Positions 28,288 through 62,390 of a DNA stretch of 64,000 nt are shown in pieces. Position numbers and translations under genes: made by a program. Each line of letters begins with the position of its first letter. Within the stretch, counting starts at the first letter, position 1. Location of the stretch: the NCBI GenBank assembly GCA_054601695.1, contig BAAHQB010000036.1:1038333-1102332 (forward strand). Direction: 5' to 3'. This DNA is from Amorphochlora amoebiformis. Its lineage: Eukaryota; Cercozoa; Chlorarachniophyceae. The notes under the pieces were generated by a model. That model was not told the DNA's origin. It saw nothing but the letters and a program-made list of their open reading frames with translations, and did not search any database.

Positions 28288-29511
28288 AAAACACACACCC
28301 GCACACAAGCATGGACATGTCCTTCCCGACGGACATGAATGACCACCAACCAACAAGGGCATCCATCCATACATGGACACACGGACACACGGACACGGGC
28401 ATCGATGATACACGGACACGGGCATCGATAGTTCGATACGCGAGTTGACACGAAGAGCTGATGTTTGTCTCCTCTTGTTTTAATTGCATCTCCTTCGCTC
28501 TTTTTATTCTGCTTATTTTCTTATGTGCTTAGCTTCAACAATCTCTCTCTCTCTTTCTCTCTCTCGTTCTTTCTTCCATTCTGGTCCTCTCTGGTTTGGC
28601 GGGCCAATGATTGTTTAAAATATGCTGGTTCAATCTACCAGCCCCAGGAAAAACAAGACACCCGCAGGAATCTTGTGGATAAAACACTTAAGTATTTACA
28701 TGCGTTTATCGCACGGTCATGATGTCGCCGCACCGACGTCTGTCTCCTTTCGATGTTGATATGATGCATCTTTGGTTCCATGTTACGTGGGTATCCATCG
28801 GTTTTTTACTTTGAAACTTATCTTTTAGTATCGCTTTTAGGGAGGGGTTTGTAGAAAAATTACAAAACTTTCATTACTTGTTTGTTCTATCTAGTTGTTG
28901 TGACATGTCAACTAAGTTGTACGAGTAAGTAGGTACAGTTACACCAACTGTAAAATCATCAATTTAAAACTCATTTAATCATTGCAACGATTTTATTGGA
29001 AGTTTGTACTAGTTGCATAATATTAACATTTACGAAAAGATCGTGATATATAATATATATACACATCTACTATATCTATATACTATATCTGTATATACAC
29101 ACATATACACACATGTATTTATATATCTATATATGATATTACATCCTAGTTTTATGTATACTTGTACTAGTTGTAACATACTCTAGATACCACTGGCTTA
29201 TAGTAGTATAAGTTTTACAATTGGCATGAGTGCATGTAGACCTCTGTGAAGCAACGTTGTACTATAGGAGGATATGTACAACAGAATTGGGTACATACGT
29301 CACTGATGAATACATCTATTTACATGTACGTACGAACTGACGAAACCCATACGTACATACGTACGAAATCCATATACGTACGTACGTCTTAGATCAAGAC
29401 ATACTAGACATACGTACGTACGTACTAGATCAATATCTAGAAACCTACAGTACAACACTACTAGTAGCGTTTCATCTGTGTGTGCGTGTGTATAAGTTTT
29501 AACTATATCTA

Positions 29512-29547
<36 letters not shown>

Positions 29548-29778
29548 TCTATAAATATTCACATAATATTACATACATTATGTACATCTTCTAGATCTTT
29601 ATGATTAAGTCTTTGAATGAATTTGAATGAATTCACAGACTCGGCTTTTTCCACACACACTCCATGATCAAACTATACATGTACTACTCAACCTGGCACA
29701 CACACAACATACTTGCATACTTTGGTATTTGGTGGAGTCGAAAATGTACCCAGGACGGACAGTGAACTAGTTAGATAT
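28288..29778. other. Intergenic between convergent GAF and NHL genes
   Basis: Contains a CGGACACGGGCATCGAT repeat (28370-28435), a CT-rich run (28540-28580), and a weak frame ending at 28722 (YQPQEKQDTRRNLVDKTLKY; no start or family seen). The rest is AT-rich with CGTACGTA tracts (29330-29430). No gene claimed. Confidence 0.5.
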
Positions 29779-39137
<9,359 letters not shown>

Positions 39138-39238
39138 TCTGTGGGTGCCGTGGGTTCCGTTTGTGGGTGCCGTGGATTCCGACAGGTTACCGAAATCGTT
39201 TGGCGCGTTAGTTGCTTGTGGGTGATTCGCTGGTCGAG
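39138..39238. promoter_or_regulatory. Shared divergent upstream region, NHL gene / MND1
   Basis: About 100 bp between the minus-strand ATG at 39137 (167 bp if the ATG at 39071 is used) and the MND1 ATG at 39239. GC-rich, no TATA box. Bidirectional promoter inferred from position. Confidence 0.4.
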
Positions 39239-43383
<4,145 letters not shown>

Positions 43384-43534
43384 TAAAGTAGACATAGGAT
43401 TTTCCTCACACTGTGTCATATTCTACGTTACAACAGTCACCCTAGTACTCTGGATGAGTGATTTCAAATCTTGACCTAGTTGACGTCGCACTTAAACTTG
43501 CTACTGAATCAGTTATCCATAGACCTTGGTCCAG

Positions 43535-43599
<65 letters not shown>

Positions 43600-43615
43600 T
43601 GTGTGTGCACGCGCG

Positions 43616-43646
<31 letters not shown>

Positions 43647-43912
43647 GTACGTGTGTGTGTGTATGTGTATATATGTATATATATATGCTAAATTTCGCTA
43701 ATATTTCTACTAGTTCTAGCGCTTGTACGATATGATAGTAAATGTACTTCAAATGTGTGTCAAAATGCTATAAAAGCCTAAAACTTTACTCTCTCCATAT
43801 ATATCAGCTGACTTCGAAGAAAACAGTTTTGACAATAACACTATCGGGCTATGGGCAGTTTCAGCCAGAACGCCGATCAACCATAGTATATATTTATACT
43901 AGATATATATAT

Positions 43913-43947
<35 letters not shown>

Positions 43948-44592
43948 TCGGATATAATATGCATGTATTATGACTCATTGAATATTATATCGGGTATGAG
44001 TTTGTATACTACTATTTATGTATATATATATATATATAATACGAAAAAAAGAATAGTCCGGATACCGAGGCCAAAAGTTGAAATTAATTTCCTGATATCT
44101 ATATATCAAAAGTTCAAATTTACAACACAAAAGACTGATTGACAGCGTAACTTGTACTAGTCCTGATATCGATTCCTGATCATCGTCGCGCTGAGGACCA
44201 AGGTCGACCGTCAGCGCTTGAGTAAATGTATTACTTGGGCCACAGTCTAGGCACTCAGCGTTATCGCTACGAGCTATAGCGAGTAGGTGACAGTGAGTGC
44301 GATCCAGTCCCATATGGTCCCATACGGTCCCCATGTGGTTCCCATGTGGTTCCCATGTGGTTCTCGTGTGGTTCCCATGTGGTTCCCTGTGGTCCAACCC
44401 TCAGCTCTCCCTCGCCTCACAATCTTTGGAGGTATATTTAATATCATAGTCTTGCGCCTTAGGCTAGCCTGGGCCAGTATAGGGTGCAGAGACGCTGTCC
44501 CTATACTAGCTATAGGGCGCAGAAACAGTCTCCCTATACTAGCTACAGGGCAGAGACAACTTTAGTCGACACGGACGGGCCGCCGCTACAGC
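43384..44592. other. Gene-free gap with short tandem repeats
   Basis: TA/TG array at 43540-43690, AT-rich unique sequence to 44280, a 12-bp (TGGTTCCCATG-type) repeat at 44310-44400 and a 46-bp repeat with CCCTATACTAGCTATAGGG at 44490-44560. No gene seen. Confidence 0.55.
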
Positions 44593-45255
44593 TTAACGGG
44601 AAGCGGCGACATGGGAACTCGGAACGCGAAAGCGCATAACCCTCCGCGAGTCCATCGATATTTCGGGTTTCCCATCGTGTCCAAATCCGCGTCTAAATCC
44701 GTGCCCCGTCCTTGATTTCGAAAAGGTAGATCGGCTGTTGCACGCGTCTAGTTTCGCGTCCGAGTCTGAGTTTGAGTTTGCATTCGCGCTCAAGCCCAGG
44801 TTGAGGTCCGTGTTTGTGTTTCGGTAAGCGGCTCGATAATCGTTTCGCTTCTTGCTTGAGTACAACTCCAGGGCTGATGCTTGATGTGACGACATTGACG
44901 ATCCTGTATGACCTGGCGATCTTGGGTCGAAATACCGCATCTGTGGCCCCGAACCCACACCGAGAACATCAGGCGATGATCCCAGCTGTGAAGACACGCG
45001 AGGTATGAAACGGGATAAGAACGATGTAACGCCCGACAACCGCGCCCACCTGCCCGAGTCGTTCGGCCGTATTTGCATAGCAGCCTTTGCTACGCGCACG
45101 TGGGGCTCGTCAGATGACAGGTAATCGTGGTCGTCGCTTGAGTGTATGGTGCTCATCAGGGATCGACCTCCTCCCACGGCGACCAGAACAAGCAATCCTA
45201 CCATTACACTCCCCAAAGATCCTCGCCGCAGGTCGCCTATAATATCAATCAACAT
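44593..45255 (-). CDS. Possible single-pass membrane protein
   Basis: GC-rich frame of 220 codons from ATG 45255 to TGA/TAA at 44593, after which composition changes. A hydrophobic stretch at residues 15-30 ([16 protein letters not shown]) suggests an anchor or signal. The rest is Ser/Asn/Arg-rich, with [20 protein letters not shown] and a repetitive [14 protein letters not shown] section. The first codons overlap a possible acceptor (ATATTATAG|GCGACC at 45238), so it may be a 3' exon of a larger minus-strand gene reaching 46391. Family not recognised. Confidence 0.45.
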   Translation of the reverse strand: MLIDIIGDLRRGSLGSVMVGLLVLVAVGGGRSLMSTIHSSDDHDYLSSDEPHVRVAKAAMQIRPNDSGRWARLSGVTSFLSRFIPRVSSQLGSSPDVLGVGSGPQMRYFDPRSPGHTGSSMSSHQASALELYSSKKRNDYRAAYRNTNTDLNLGLSANANSNSDSDAKLDACNSRSTFSKSRTGHGFRRGFGHDGKPEISMDSRRVMRFRVPSSHVAASR

Positions 45256-45278
45256 TTACAAATCAATTTATGTATACG

Positions 45279-45860
<582 letters not shown>

Positions 45861-45888
45861 ATATGTGTGTGTATATACGTGTGTGAGA

Positions 45889-45919
<31 letters not shown>

Positions 45920-45939
45920 AGTGTATATTATTACACAAG

Positions 45940-46391
45940 AGCTCACAAAAGAGCTCAGATAAGTAAGTATCGCGGCGGTACCAAAAGAATGAAAATTCAG
46001 GGTCGGTGATGGATGGGTTATTGTTACCAAGGCCTCGAGAGGGTCGAGATGTGGAGGGTGGAGAACGGCCTGAGTGATGGCATGCGCGATCATCGCCACT
46101 CTTGAAGGTACCCTTTTGGACGAAAGAGTTCGGGAGGAAAGAAACATCTTTGGCACGAAAAGAGCTGGTATTGGTGGCGCTGATAGTCGTGGCACTGGCA
46201 GACAATCTAATTGCATCACGACCCGACAAAGAACCAGCCAACCTGCGTCGGTTGGTAGCGACGCGCCCGGAGACTAGAGAGGTGAGAGCTCCATATGATG
46301 CCCAAGAAGAAGCCCCATAAGACGCCCAGTTCAGCCGCCGCACCCTGTCATTAGCTCCACCGCCCCTAGCGCTGAAATCTGACACATACAT
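45940..46391 (-). CDS. Ambiguous GC-rich coding candidate
   Basis: Minus-strand frame from ATG 46391 ([12 protein letters not shown] onward; includes [18 protein letters not shown] and [15 protein letters not shown]) runs into the TG/TA repeat. It could splice to the 45237-44593 exon. The plus strand also has protein-like frames here: one with a hydrophobic [17 protein letters not shown] followed by a GAG|GTGAGA donor, another starting [17 protein letters not shown]. Coding is likely on one strand; I cannot choose. Confidence 0.3.
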
Positions 46392-46947
46392 AATGTATCA
46401 CGTGTCCAATAAAGGAGCTGTCGCCTTTCAACTGTTTTGCATGGCGACGTGACTTCCACCGCAAGTAAAAAATACACCATGCAAAGCCCACACAGCGCTC
46501 TAAACACATATCTGGAGGCACCTCTTGGCGCGGTCATGACGCTCGGAAGGCTGATCGACAAGTATCTCGATGGAAACCTGGATGGCTGGCGCGGGGCGGT
46601 CGGGAGCTAGCTACGCCTGCACGGTGCCTTTCTCACCCGAAGGCCAGTGGTCACAGTGGCTGAAACCCTTTCTTTTCGCGTTGGATTATTTTGGGCTAAT
46701 TCAACTGAACGGAACCAGCGGCAATCTCAACCAAAAGAAATGAAAATATCGCTCCCCGATATCCCCCTGATATTCCACCGTGATCCGATACTGCCCCGTC
46801 ATTCCCCAGTCACTCCCCAATCCAACCCCCCAATCCTGCTCGAATTCCACCGAACACCCACGAAGTCACAAGAACCCATTCGAAAAGATTCGCACACTCC
46901 TCCTTCCCACACATCGGCCCCACATTCCGAAAAGCGACACAACTACA

Positions 46948-48111
46948 ATGGAAACCTATCACATCCACGAGACTGCACCGGTCAAGAAGACCGGAAATCT
47001 ACGTGCGCTTCGCCGCAACTGGCTAGTTCTAGCTTCCGGGGCGGTTATGGCATGCGCGGTGGTCATGCTATTCAATGCCGTGTGGTTCCCTTCTTCCTCG
47101 GACGCGGCTCTGAACGGTTCCGATGGCGCTCGAAGTCCGGCCACCAGGACCTACGACAGATACCTGGGATCGGGGCTGGCTCGCGGGCTTCGTTCTGGTG
47201 CCAGCACCCAACGCGCTCCGATGACTCACAGGGTTGCCTTGCACCCTTCACCTTCCGTGCTCGCCGGTTCGAGAATTCATAGCCAGGGCCTGACTAGAGA
47301 CCGCAAGGTGCGGGACGTGCAGGCCAATTACCGCAGGCGCTATGACCCCTTTGACCCCTTTGGGCTTTTTGGTGGCATGGATCCCTTCTTTGGAAAGGGC
47401 GTGAGAATCACGAACCAACCGGGGTCCGTGGGAAAGATGGCGAACGATATCTTTGATATCATGGACGAGCTCGTCGGCATCTCCGACGCCGCGCAGAAAA
47501 AATACCAGCAAGTGACGCCCGATATGGAGGAGTACCTGCTGGAGAGGCAAAAGATCCGTCAGGAATACGAAGACAGGATGGAAAGCCTTCGTCAGAAGCA
47601 GTTGGACAAGATACAGGGACAGGCCGAGGCCGAGTCCCAGACCGACCGTGTGCAGCGTACCCGTCGCCCTGCCGAGGTTGAGATTAACCAGAGGCCCACC
47701 AAGAGGGACATCCCCGTAATCAACGCAGGCGCTTCTAGCACTGCCAACGAGATGGAGCTCACAAAAAAGCAGGCTTGGGCAGTCCCGTCACTCTCGGCTG
47801 AGGAGACCGACAACTCTTACAGCTACACGCTCGACATTGAGGGCATGGACCAGGAGAACCTCAAGCTCAACCTTCAAGGCAACATGGTGATCGTAGAAGG
47901 CATGAAAATGGTCGAGACAGACAACGGTTACCACTCGAGTGCTTTTAAGAGGTCCTTTAGCCTGCCCGCCAACGCTGATCTTGACACTGTCAAGTCGGAG
48001 GATAAAGGCAAAGGTAAGCTTGTGCTTACCGTGCTCAAGAAGGTCATAGACCCCAAGCAAGCCGGTGGGGAGACTGGTGGCCACGGATCTAACGTGGCGC
48101 CTCAAGCATAA
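46948..48111 (+). CDS. Membrane-anchored small heat-shock protein (HSP20 / alpha-crystallin domain)
   Basis: Intronless frame of 387 residues from ATG 46948 (context ACAATGG); the frame is open further upstream but without a better ATG. Residues 25-47 (NWLVLASGAVMACAVVMLFN) form a transmembrane or uncleaved signal segment after a short basic N-tail. Residues 132-150 are Phe/Gly/Asp-rich (DPFDPFGLFGGMDPFFGK). Residues 193-245 look coiled-coil (EEYLLERQKIRQEYEDRMES). Residues 288-366 are an alpha-crystallin domain: YSYTLDIEGMDQENLKLNLQ, then RSFSLPANADLDTVKS and GKLVLTVLKK, the last equivalent to the conserved strand near the GVLT motif. The C-terminus lacks an obvious IXI. sHSPs are ATP-independent holdases. 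At 387 residues with an anchor it is about twice the usual size, suggesting an organelle- or ER-membrane-tethered form. Confidence 0.85.
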   Translation: METYHIHETAPVKKTGNLRALRRNWLVLASGAVMACAVVMLFNAVWFPSSSDAALNGSDGARSPATRTYDRYLGSGLARGLRSGASTQRAPMTHRVALHPSPSVLAGSRIHSQGLTRDRKVRDVQANYRRRYDPFDPFGLFGGMDPFFGKGVRITNQPGSVGKMANDIFDIMDELVGISDAAQKKYQQVTPDMEEYLLERQKIRQEYEDRMESLRQKQLDKIQGQAEAESQTDRVQRTRRPAEVEINQRPTKRDIPVINAGASSTANEMELTKKQAWAVPSLSAEETDNSYSYTLDIEGMDQENLKLNLQGNMVIVEGMKMVETDNGYHSSAFKRSFSLPANADLDTVKSEDKGKGKLVLTVLKKVIDPKQAGGETGGHGSNVAPQA

Positions 48112-53218
<5,107 letters not shown>

Positions 53219-53759
53219 TTACTCCTCATAAGCCTCATCGTCGTCTGAGTACGAGAAGTTTTTATTCCGCGTGCTGGTTCTCTGTCTACTGCGCTGCGGC
53301 CTATGGTCTAGGTCTTCCAGTTCCATTCCATCCTCCATCACCTGCAAGAAGAAAATTCAGTAAGAAATGGCCGGAAGAATACCAGTGGGCAATGAGAAAT
53401 GCCGGCAATTAATTGTCGGGTGAGTAATGTGGGAAGAAATGCTACGAAGTTGCGTTTGGCCCACGTTAGGACACAACCTTGGGCGCAGTCGTCGAAGACT
53501 CAGAAAAAATTCGATCTTTGTCTATTATCTTGGGCTTTCGTACGTTGTGCGTCTGCTTGGGCTTGGCGCTTTGGTAGCCCTCCCACCCCTTTATCACGTT
53601 CCCGTAGTGGCTGGTGTCGATTATATAGCTCTCCTCGAGGTCGAAAATTTGCCTTTCCGTGGATTTCAGGTCGTCTTCTATCTGTGCTTTTCGAGCCATC
53701 AGAGTCTTGATAGCCGCGTTGGGCTTTATGCCTTTCTTAACCTCCATCCCTCCCAGCAT
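53219..53759 (-). CDS. EAF6: EAF6/MEAF6-like histone acetyltransferase complex subunit
   Basis: Exon 1 53759-53478 (94 codons) and exon 2 53341-53219 (ends TAA) join in phase 0, giving 134 residues. Residues 14-65 match the family core: NAAIKTLMARKAQIEDDLKS, ERQIFDLEESYIIDT and YGNVIKGWEGY (family: LERQIY..EGSYL.DT..YGNIIRGWDRY). The signature DRIFSESS follows at about 82-89. The C-terminal exon is acidic after a basic patch (NFSYSDDDEAYEE). EAF6 is a small coiled-coil subunit of NuA4, MOZ/MORF and HBO1-type acetyltransferase complexes in the nucleus. Length agrees with fungal and protist members. Divergent from the FUN14 gene. Confidence 0.9.
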
Positions 53760-54401
53760 CAAGTCCCGGGGGCCACGAAGATTTGAGCCGCAGAATTAGA
53801 ATTATGTATCAAATTTCGCGCTTGGATTAAATTTATGGTGGCTTTGAAAAGAGCTCATGCCAAAAGGCTCACTGTAGCCCCATTTTTGGCGGCGGTAAAT
53901 GATTCTTACCTGCACAGAACACGCGGGATTCCTATTGAAAGTAATGGATCTTGACCCAGGCTTTCTTGGTGTGTGTGTTGCCGTTCACGCTGACTCCAGC
54001 ACGTCCAAAACTCTTGGTATCGAGACATACTCAAACATTGCACTACTCATGACATCTACTCGCTTTCACTAATGATGTGAGCGTGAGACGCACGGCGAAG
54101 GGACGAATTGCATGCAGCATGCTTGTATCCAATCTTGACACGTATCTCACCTTTGGGATATGCTTTCCGTGTGTATTTTATACTTACAGTTGTGATATAC
54201 ATACTAGCCATATCGCTAGCCACATCGCTAGCCACATCGCTACCACATCGCTAGCCACATCGCTAGCCATGTCTAGGTCATATATCGACATCATTGTTGG
54301 AATCCATATCGGTATCCCATCCATATTGGTATCCACGCACACTAACTGAAATACATATCTGGACTCACAAGTATCTACATGGGCATTCATCAATAACATC
54401 C
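53760..54401. promoter_or_regulatory. Divergent intergenic region EAF6 / FUN14
   Basis: 642 bp with a 12-bp (CACATCGCTAGC) repeat at about 54205-54271. No TATA box or gene recognised. Likely holds both promoters. Confidence 0.35.
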
Positions 54402-57453
<3,052 letters not shown>

Positions 57454-57639
57454 CATGGCGTGACGAGACGCCTTGTCATTTGACTGTCTCTAAGTCCTAC
57501 ACTACCCATTAGAACCGATTAGTATCGGGTAGTGTCGGGTAGTGCCCTATAATAACGGGTGAGACGATCTGCAGCAATCTCCAAAATCTAGAGCAATGTC
57601 AAAATATATTTTGTTATATTTCTATACTATTTTGGTATC

Positions 57640-57710
<71 letters not shown>

Positions 57711-57818
57711 ATGTAATATCTGAGTATATGTGTATATATACATATATACACATATGTATATATATTTACATATATATACATATATATATATATATATAGA
57801 TATAATATCTAGAATATA

Positions 57819-57881
<63 letters not shown>

Positions 57882-58237
57882 CACATATCGTATATCTGGT
57901 ATATGTGTGTAAATATATGCAATACAGTAAATAAAAGTATTTACTGCGAAAAGGTTTTCAGCTGGGTTCGCTATTGGAATAATAGCACTATAAGACAAAA
58001 GCACATAGTATCCGGGCGACTAGGGCGATGGTCATGTCTACAGTTCTCCCCCCTAAGCATCCTACCAACATAACCCTTTTAAGTAGTTTAAAGATGAGCT
58101 AGAATCTAGCGTATGTACATGTGCATGTATACTCTAGATTTTAATTACACATTCAAAATCGGTTAAAACATTTATCGTGGAACGAACTTTCAATATTAAC
58201 TAGGTACTAAAATCATTTAGGACTAGGATCTAGAGGA
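57454..58237. other. Intergenic, TA array and unique sequence
   Basis: Short GGGTAGTGTC repeat at about 57520-57560, TA arrays at 57640-57870, then unique sequence. No gene seen. Confidence 0.5.
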
Positions 58238-58336
58238 TAGAGAGAGTTAGGGTTTCGGCGAAGGGTGTCAGGTTACACGTTAGGGTAAGGGTGTCGGGTT
58301 AGGGTTGTGGTTAGGGTTAGGGTGTCGTGTTAGTAG
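58238..58336 (+). repeat. Interstitial telomere-variant block
   Basis: Contains TTAGGGTAAGGGTGTCGGG, TTAGGGTTAGGGTGTCG and related units: TTAGGG mixed with the TGTCGGG variant of the terminal array, 4 kb inside the end. Confidence 0.85.
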
Positions 58337-58351
58337 TATATATTATATATT

Positions 58352-58408
<57 letters not shown>

Positions 58409-58600
58409 AGATATATATATATACATATAATATAATTTATTACATGTACATATATATTTAAAAATATATAGGTATTTTTTTTTCATACTTATAATATCAT
58501 AAATAATATGTAATAATATATAATTCAAATAATCAAAAAAGATGTGCAGTTTAATAAATGAGATATAATTTTATTGTGTGTGTTTTCATACATGCATATA

Positions 58601-59941
58601 TTAAGTCTTGCGCCTATTTCGTCGGGCCTTCCTGCGCATTAACCGATCCACTTTCTCACCATGAAGGCTAGCAGCACGCATACCCAAAAGAGCTCCCACC
58701 TTGGCCATGCGAGGAGCCCTGCCTCTGGTAGCTTTAATCCTATCTTCAGAGATCCCATAATCAGTTTCTACCGCCGTGTCGTTCGCAATTTCTCGCCCCG
58801 AGGAACCTGAGTCAGTGTCCGATGATAGTGGATCTCCGGGTTGGATGTAAGAGTTACAGGAGGCGTCGGCTTCATCAGCGTCGTCACCAGAACCTGAACC
58901 AATTTTGATTTCACCGCGAGGCATGCGAGCAATCCTTGCAGCCTTACGTCTTCGCCCGAGTCTTGGTTGATTCTTGCGTTCTCGGGGTCGTCTTCGCGTT
59001 CGTTTTGCCTCGGGTACAATAGCTGGAACACCGTGGAGTTCAGCAGCTCTCCAATTGGCTGCAGCAAGCTCTTCGTGCTCTTTCTTGGATAGGCCCAATC
59101 TTCGAATTGGCCGGAACTTCTGCTTGATTTGGATGAGTTGGAAAACGAAACGAGCGACTATAGAATGTCGTTCCCTATTATGACGCCACCTCGTCATACA
59201 CGCAAACTGTTTTACGCGAGCGAAGACGTTCTCGACGATCGAACGGTAATTACCGAAAGCATCGTTTTCACGAATTTGTTGCTCAGTGAGCTCACCGCCT
59301 CTTGGTTTGCGATGAGGACATTTGTACATTGGATCTCTCCTGCAGAGATAAGCGCCATCAGCCCCCACACGCTCGAAGAACTGCAACCCTTCCACCAGTC
59401 CCTCTCTTCGGTTAATGTTTAGGTCCGAAATGCTCCCCGCAGGATGTCCAGACGATAGCCAGCACACATCCCCAGTGTTGGCAGCAACGGCGATCGCATA
59501 CCTCATGGCGAATTTCCGCCTCTTGTAAGTGTAGTGTTTCTTCGCTTCCGCACTATCACTTGGACGATTTATCATGAAATCTGATGAATCAGTGTGCATA
59601 CTGCAGTAAGCATCCGGTCCGTCCATGAAGATGGCAGATTTCAGCCGGTTCTCGAACTTGATCTCGTCCATGAAAGCCTCTACAATACTGAGAGTCCTCC
59701 ACACCTTCTCAGAGTGCTTTTGTCGACACATCTTCCAGATCGTACCGCCGTAGTGCCCTTTTGGATACTTCCAAGCGAAGTGCAGTGCCATCAAGAAATC
59801 GAGACAGGAAACACCAGTCCTTTGACCACAATATTTGTCGACTGCATAGCAGCACTCTTGGAGGCTGAGACCAAGATTGCTGTTGAAGGCGCTCTCGTTG
59901 AAGCGGTTGAAGTAATGGGAATATATCCTTTGATTTTTCAT
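58601..59941 (-). CDS. PIF/Harbinger-like DDE transposase, intact
   Basis: 446 residues, uninterrupted, from ATG 59941. N-terminal helices (CLDFLMALHFAWKYPKGHYG) precede an IS5/PIF-type catalytic domain: AIFMDGPDAYCSM (first Asp, D107 or D110), GHPAGSISDLNI (D173), VGADGAYLC (D195, the GDKGY-like motif) and NYRSIVENVFARVKQF (E237, the R..VE..F signature). The C-terminal 200 residues are basic then acidic Ser-rich, ending RRKARRNRRKT. Cut-and-paste DNA transposase by family. No clear terminal inverted repeats or TWA target duplications were found within about 100 bp of either outer end, so element borders are unknown. Upstream and divergent lies ORF2 (60365-61247), as expected for a two-gene Harbinger element. 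Confidence 0.8.
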   Translation of the reverse strand: MKNQRIYSHYFNRFNESAFNSNLGLSLQECCYAVDKYCGQRTGVSCLDFLMALHFAWKYPKGHYGGTIWKMCRQKHSEKVWRTLSIVEAFMDEIKFENRLKSAIFMDGPDAYCSMHTDSSDFMINRPSDSAEAKKHYTYKRRKFAMRYAIAVAANTGDVCWLSSGHPAGSISDLNINRREGLVEGLQFFERVGADGAYLCRRDPMYKCPHRKPRGGELTEQQIRENDAFGNYRSIVENVFARVKQFACMTRWRHNRERHSIVARFVFQLIQIKQKFRPIRRLGLSKKEHEELAAANWRAAELHGVPAIVPEAKRTRRRPRERKNQPRLGRRRKAARIARMPRGEIKIGSGSGDDADEADASCNSYIQPGDPLSSDTDSGSSGREIANDTAVETDYGISEDRIKATRGRAPRMAKVGALLGMRAASLHGEKVDRLMRRKARRNRRKT

Positions 59942-60364
59942 CCTGAAAAAAAATTCATTTATCTGAATTTTATCATCGAAAATTCATCCGCGAATAATCG
60001 GCAACTCATCTGCCAATCATCTGCAAATAATCGGATGAAAAACGCTTAATTACCGTTTTCATGGAGGGGACAGGAGCTAGAAACTCCGGACTTTCACAGG
60101 CCCCATCAGCTGGCGCTCGAGCCTTCATATCTGGCGTCTGTGGGTTCCGAATGTTTGTTGGTTTAGGTAAATATACTTGAATCCGACGACTGAATAATCG
60201 GCAAATCATCGGCAAATCATCGGCAAATCATCGGCAAATCATCGGCAAATAATCCTGGTAATAATACCTTAATTTCTACACCCGAAAAGATAGAAACATT
60301 TCCAAACGCCTCTCTTGAATACAAACCTCAAACCGCCAAACGTCACCAACTAAGCCTGGGAAAC
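59942..60364. promoter_or_regulatory. Divergent intergenic region with 11-bp direct repeats
   Basis: Between the transposase and ORF2. Two clusters of AATCGGCAAATCAT-like repeats: 59993-60036 (degenerate) and 60191-60254 (five CGGCAAATCAT units). Candidate binding sites for the transposase or ORF2 product, or just a minisatellite. Inference only. Confidence 0.45.
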
Positions 60365-61247
60365 ATGCCTTCAAAAGTTGCAGAGAAGAAGAAGACACGC
60401 GGTCTGTCCAGTAGTGTCTACCGTTCAGAAGAATATCGTAATAAATGCGATTAAAACCGTCCCTGAGCAGGCCAAAGCCCACATGTGGAAACACATATGG
60501 GAAACCATGATCCTGCCAGCGTTTCCAAACGTGACTCTCACGATTGTGAAGAACTTTGGGTCATCATATCGCAAGCGAAATGCTGATGACAATGATGATG
60601 GTCGACTAGGAAAGCAGCCGCGTAAGGAAAAAAGTCTTATGGACGTACCAGATGCGGATAGCTACCCGGAGCCGGCGCCGGCTGCGGCTGCGAGTAAACC
60701 GTCTGCAGCTGAGCTTTCAGAAGAGGAACTTCTCAAGCTTGCCAATGAGAAGAAACTGCAACACATCAAAGATATTTCTGCACAAGCGTTTGACCCCCCC
60801 TTCTACCTACACTGCAGCTCCGAACTCGCTGGTGCTACCGTCGACGGGTTGTTTATATTCTTCAATAAGGGCAATAACAACACTTCTATTAAGCTAACGG
60901 TAAAAAACGCCATTCGCATGGTTCACGTGAGGAAGATCATCTCACCTCCTGTTGCGGATATGCTAAGGAAGCTCCCTCCAAGTATTTTCGCTCAAGCCAA
61001 GTCAGGGTTCGTGACACTAAAAGAGAAGCCCTTGCCCCCCATTGAGATGGAATTTTCAGTTCCAATTCCAGAAGAATACTCACCGCTAGAGTACACGCTT
61101 TTTAAGCTCGACAAGTTCGTTGGCTTCTGGTTCAAGAAGATTAAAGAGAAGGAAGAGACGGTCGGGGATGACTCCGACTCAAACGCAGAAGAGTTCCCAG
61201 CTGTCGGTCGCTACAAGAAGAAAACGGCTGCGTTACTTCAGTTATAA
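60365..61247 (+). CDS. Partner ORF of the transposase (function unknown), probable N-terminal frameshift
   Basis: A long frame ending TAA at 61247 is open back to 60354, but its first in-frame ATG is near 60484. The nearest upstream ATG, 60365, is in another frame (MPSKVAEKKKTRGLSSS) and stops after 29 codons, so a 1-nt indel between about 60395 and 60430 is likely. The body includes INAIKTVPEQAKAHMWKHIW, a Pro/Ala/Glu linker, FYLHCSSELAGATVDGLFIF and FKLDKFVGFWFKKIKEKEET, ending in an acidic then basic tail. About 295 residues if repaired. Two-gene Harbinger elements carry a Myb/SANT-like DNA-binding ORF2; I cannot see a convincing SANT motif here, so this assignment rests on position. A host gene is the alternative. 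Confidence 0.5.

Positions 61248-62390
<1,143 letters not shown>

Noticed and set aside
53760-53762. EAF6 start at 53762
   Set aside because: That codon is TTG; the ATG is 53759 and fits the family length.
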